DNA of 32,181 nt from NCBI RefSeq assembly GCF_000003605.2, contig NW_003120919.1, forward strand, positions 47,863-80,043. Direction: 5' to 3'. The translations under genes and the position numbers were made by a program. The notes beneath the pieces are model-generated. The model was not told the origin of the DNA, searched no databases, and was given only the letters and a program-made list of their open reading frames with translations. The stretch comes from Saccoglossus kowalevskii. Lineage: Eukaryota; Hemichordata; Enteropneusta; Harrimaniidae. Shown here in pieces: positions 24,701-30,700 of this stretch (positions are counted from its first letter, which is position 1; each line of letters begins with the position of its first letter).

Positions 24701-27700
24701 TTATTGTTTTTATTTTCATTTTTGTTCAGCCTACAGGTTCTTTATATTTTAAGGTGAGAATTGGTGTCTCCTTTTTTGAGACCATTATAATTTTTTTTCT
24801 TATATAAATTAAATATTAATGGTTCATCAAAAATTTCTTTCAGCCAGAAACGATTGTTTAGGATAAGTACTATCAACACAACAAACCCATTTCCTTGAGT
24901 TTTATAAATATTTGTAAATTTCAATGAATTGAATTCAAACAGCCAAACTTCAAGCTCACTGTTTGTTCATCGTCAGCCAATAGAAACCTCCCATTTTAGT
25001 TTGAATTGTGAAATTTATAAATATTTAGAATAATCAAGGAAATGGGTTTGTTGTGTTGATAGTATAGAAGAAGTCTATTCATCCTGTATTGGTGACTGCA
25101 TGGTGATTACGTGCAAAAATGATTCACACGTTTACTTCATCCACAATTAGTTTGTATTAGGTTGGAGTAAGCCCAATCTGATTAAAGTCAGATTTAATTT
25201 CTTTTTTTTACATTTTTATTATTTTCAAATATTTGTTTTTTTAAAACCACATCTACTCCCAGATGTTTATGTGATAACTGAGAGTGTACTCAATGGAAGT
25301 AGGTGATCTGATGTGTTAAACAGTTTGTACCTACCCGGTACATGTAGTCATTGCCAAGTTTATGCTCAGAACCTCAACCCCAACTTTTGACATTAACACA
25401 ATTCCTGTTAAAAGTAGTAGGTAACCAGTGACAATTTGCTTAGTTGTAATGTGTACTTTATGTGTAATATGGTTTATGGAAACTGAATGTTGACTTTTTA
25501 AGTGCAATTAATGGTAAATCTGTTCATTATAAATTCCTGTTAAAAGTAGTAGGTAACCAGTGACCACTTATTTAGTTGTAATGTGTACTTTATGTGTATT
25601 ATGGTTTATGGAAACTGAATGTTGACTTTTTAAGTGCAATTAATGGTAAATCTGTTCATTATAGAGGTCGGTGAAAATTTGAAAAATTTGAGTGTCACAA
25701 ATTAATGAGTAAATAAATGGAACGGGGGAAAATAAAAGTACTAATTAAAAGCTTGTTTCCATGGAAACAATGACTTTGTATTATCTTCATAGAGTTTAAC
25801 CTTACTCTGGCGGCCATTTTGTATTGAAACTTGGTCAAAATGTATACTACTGAGGCCCATGATTCAAAAAACTAGTTGGGTTACTGAGAGAGAAAAACTT
25901 GTCCACATTTGAGTGTGAGATTACTGTTAATGACAATGTCTGGTGAATATTGATGTTTTTTCAGGTACAGATTATGCAAACACTAAATATTCGCGTCTCG
26001 TACCACGACATAAAGCTGTTCATGGCGATATTGAATTCACTACCAAAACAAGCAATACAGGCAGTGAGCCAAGATTCATTCCAGAATATATCCTCACCGG
26101 AAGATATACAGATCTTAGATGGTAAGATTCAGTTTACTCTCAAGTGTCCATCAGTCAGTTGCATTAATTACTGTCTTATATATTCCGTATACTTGTAGTA
26201 GTGTTTGATTCAATAATGCAATTAAGAATGAGCCAACTTATATTTTGTTCTTGTTTGCGTCTTTCGGTTTTGCAGCTTTCTTTTTGTCTTTTAATAACCA
26301 CTCATCTTTACAAAATTGTCAAAATGTTACCTCCACCCAAAAATTAGTGTTCTTATAGAATTCTTGACATTGTGATATTCAGTGAAAAAAAAAAATACTT
26401 TTCTGTTAAAATAGGGAAGCCCCAGAAACCTGATTATTCCCCTGCATGATTTACTTGCAAAGGAATATGCCTGGATTCTCAAATACTCTTTATAAATATT
26501 CTTTATACAACGTGTTGTATAATACAGGGTTCAAAGCATTGGAAAAATCCTTTGAAAGTCTTTGGATTTTTTGAGGTCTGGAAAGTTGTCTTTAAATTAC
26601 AGGAAAAATAAAAAAAATCTTTGAAAAGTCTTTAAATTTCTTCATAGTTATTACGGTAATTCATTTTAGAAAGGCTCGTTTTCTCCAGGGAACTACCATA
26701 TCCTCAGAACTTTGATGAGCTTTGGTGATGATGTTGGTCTGAATTTAGGGTCAAAATGTCTTAGGGAAAAAAGAAAGTTTGGGAAAAAGCCTGGGAAAGT
26801 CTTGGAAATCATTTGGCTCTTGGTGCTATGGACCCTGTAATATGCATCATAAGATTTTTTACCCAGTACTTTCAAATTATTTTCAAAGATGTCATCACAA
26901 CTCTTCATTCCATACTCTTCATATTTCTATTCTGAATCATTCTCCGACTATAATTATTTATTTGACCTTTTTACAACTACTCTAAAATTGTATTTATGTC
27001 TGGACTTCTTGTTTCTTTGATGGATAAATTATGATAATTTATGAACACTGATAAAAATTCACTGATCGCATCCGCCTCACACCATGAAGTGTTTGTTGTT
27101 TCAGAGGCGAAGATTTCCAGTTTAGAAGACGTAGGATTTGAGAGAGTTGACTGTATACAGGCTTTAAAAGAGGTGGATGGTCGCATAGACGCAGCTGCTT
27201 CCTGGTTGTTGGAAAATGCCATACCAAGGTCTCCTAAACACAGTGATACCCAGACTGAGTCTGAAGACTCTTTGGGACTGTCTGGTGTTGAGGTATGTAT
27301 CAGTATTTACAACAGAATATACTTGTATCCATACTAAATTTGGAAAATGTTGTTTATGTATGTCATTTATGTATGCCTTTAGTATCAATTGAAATTATTA
27401 CTCTTTGGTACATGGAGAGCGATGTTATAAAGATAAAGTTTGTAGGGAACAAAACTTTTACCAAACATTTTGCAGAAATTGTTTTACAGCAAAAACCTGA
27501 AGAATTTTTCTGCTAAGCCAATGCATATGCTTTCATGAGAATACCGGTACTATCATTCCCTAAAGTGTACACCATTTAATTTTTGCAAAGAACTTTTTCA
27601 CAGCTACAAAGTGGTTTTCCTAACATAGATGTATTTTATTAAATTAGTCTGAAAGGTGTTTAAATACTAACTACCAGTCATTTTTCTTTCAATTCTGAGG

Positions 27701-30700
27701 TTGCTTTGAAGGGGTGGGGGTTGGACAAGATTTGTTGGTGTCTGTGTCAAACCTGATAGTTGAAACCAGAACCTACATGTAGGTTGTATCTTTGTTCTCA
27801 TTTTAGATACGTGCTGGCTACATCTGTATATGCTTAATTGATGACTGTAAGGACTGTGATGTACCATTGGCAGAAATTTCACTTAGTAGTTTGTATTTCT
27901 TACAAAAGTTCCATGGTATAAACGATGGTCTATCTGTATTCCGTCTGTCCGGGGATTATTATAATAGATACTTATCAGGATGGGAACCATTCCTTGAACC
28001 ATGGAAGTAAGTATAATAATTTATAATATGAAACATAGTATTTTGTCTTCTCTTAATCTGAACATTGGCTTTTAATGTTGGTGTGCATGATCTTGTTTCA
28101 TTTTATCTTTTTACATCAGACTTTCTCGCCAATATTTTTCAGCACTTTTTTCTTATATTCTTCGATATTTCTGGAAATGAAACCTAATTTTAGAGCCAAC
28201 AGACAAAATTTGAGTCAATTTTCAGTTTTTACTGAAAAAAAATGTGGCTATTTTCCAGAGGCAAGTGCAAACTATAAACTATTTTGTGGACTGGTGGTGA
28301 AAGGTTAATATTAATAATTAACTTTTTGTCATTGTTTAATAGTTGTAATATAGCTGTTATACACTGTAAATTGCTTTAATTTTTCAAAGACAAATTTGTG
28401 AATTAAGCAAGTCAGTGAAAATCATAAAATTTTGTAGTCACGAACATTACTCTAGATTCCTACGTTATGGGGAGTCAGCGACTTTCACAAAATTTTATCT
28501 TCAGGAATGCCATAAAATCAGAAAATCATGATAATGAAAATTGAAAATTTGTAAGTTTACAGTAGTTAAAAGTTTTTATAAAGCATTGTCCTATACATTT
28601 TTCGGTACAAACTTAACATTCACAGCAAATGGCATCATTAATTTGTAAATTAGTTGCTTTATGTACATGTAACTATTTTTTTTTTATTTTATTGATAGGT
28701 GTAAGTTGGCATGGCAACAGCAACCTGTATCTGGCAGGAGTGCTGGTAGACTGGTGGTTGAAATCAAAGGTAAATAGACAAAACTTGCAGACTGTACAGT
28801 AAATAGCAATAGCATTAAAATGAAAGGGTACCTTCATATACAGTATATTAGCAAGATTCAAACTTTTTGAATTTTTTTTCCCGAATGTAGCATTCTGATT
28901 GGCCAGCACATGCTGTATAATAGTACGAGGTTATCACAAAAATAACACAAATTATGAATGAATATAATTTGGTGATCTTAATCGACTGACACGTAGAGGA
29001 GGTTGAAGTGACTCTGTACTGCCTGAGTGCATACTTTGTGGTATTCTCATTTTTTTTTCTACTTAAAGTAATAAATAATGAGTGATTATGGCCAGAAACA
29101 TATATTATAAATGTACCAAAATGAGCCAAGTATGGGTGAAAAGTACGAGACGTACTTTTCAGAAAATAGCAAGTACGGGTGATATTTGTAGTGAGTACGG
29201 GTGGTATTTGCAGTGAGTACGGGTGGTATTTGTAGTGATTACATGGAGGTAATTTAGCTAGTATGAGTGATAAAATGTAGTGAGTACGGGGTGAGGGTAT
29301 TGCGGGGTAAAATATACAGGATTTATACAACAATTACGGGTGCAGCAAAAACACTCCATTGAGAAAGAAAATATCAGTGGTACGAACTGAAACTAGTTCA
29401 ATCTAACGAACCAAAACTAGTTCCATCTTACGAAAAACTAAATGTGGACGTGAAGCAGCCATGTTGAATTAATTATATATTCATGCAGTTTGACCCCTAT
29501 GACGTAGCAAAATGGACGCCTCGTAAATAAAAGTGCCCGTAACTGACCAGACAAGTCTAATCATGGAACTACAATAATAAATAAATATTCTCTCTTTGTT
29601 ATCAGCTGATGATCGTTTAGATTTCAACTTAACGAGTTCGTTAATAGAACTGTATCGAAACACTAAGAAGAATTGGACCGAGGATTATTACAACATGGCG
29701 AGTTTACCGTCAGATCAGAAGAGAAGACAGCCATTTGTACCATATGCACTGAGGAATCAAACTGGGTGTAAATTAGAATTTGCCACCAAGACTAGTATAT
29801 CTACTGGGTGAGTGTCGCTTTTATCTACTTGTCCTTGCCACCATATAGGTGAATTTGGGGTTTTCTACTTGCTTTTCTATCATGCATGTGAAAGATGGTT
29901 TAATGGGCTTGATCACACTGTGTGGTCTGTGTTAATGCTTGGCAATGAAAATTTGAAACTTGTTTCGCTGTCATTTGGTTGCGATCTTAGATGGGTGTTT
30001 AACTCACTACAATTGTGATATCAGCGCATATATTGAATAATCATTGAAATCATAATTATTTATACAATATATTCATTAAATTATTGATTAATTGCAGTAT
30101 TGTGGCATCAAGTTCTCAAAGTCACCTGCAGTCAGCTGTCACTGTTGATAACCATGGTAAAGTGAGTGAGTGGAAAGAAGTTCAACCTAATGAAGAGTTA
30201 CCATTTGTCTTTGAAAGCAGAGTTAAGCTGAGACACAGAGTGAGTTCATTTGAAAATTGTTTAATCTAGATGCTTTTCAATAAAACCAAATGTTTTATAA
30301 CATTTATAATGGTTTGGATGAAGCTAGATCTCATGGAAATCACAAGATTTGAACTCTGGTATTTTTGAGGGTATGAATTGTACAGTTTGTCAGTTTTACA
30401 TGTGTGTCAATACCTTGTTCTGCCCGATGAAATCACATACTTCTGGAGTGGATCATTTTCGGTATGTCTGTCCTTGCGTCCTTGTCGTCTGCATTCAATC
30501 TTGTTAACTTCTTGTCGTTAACATTTAGTGTTTTCATAAGTTGAGGCTGAATCAGATCATTATACGTGTTTGTAGATAGCGAGAATCTTCACCAGTATTT
30601 GTCAATAAACTCTGAACGATCCTTGTTTCCATCTACATTCAATCTTGTAAACTTGTTGTTGTTATGGTTACAGAGTACTCATGAGTTAAAGCTGCATCAG

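Noticed and set aside
28848-29333. 161-codon minus-strand frame in an intron
   Set aside because: Ser/Thr/Tyr-rich translation across a degenerate 22-bp repeat, with no domain or signal; probably chance.
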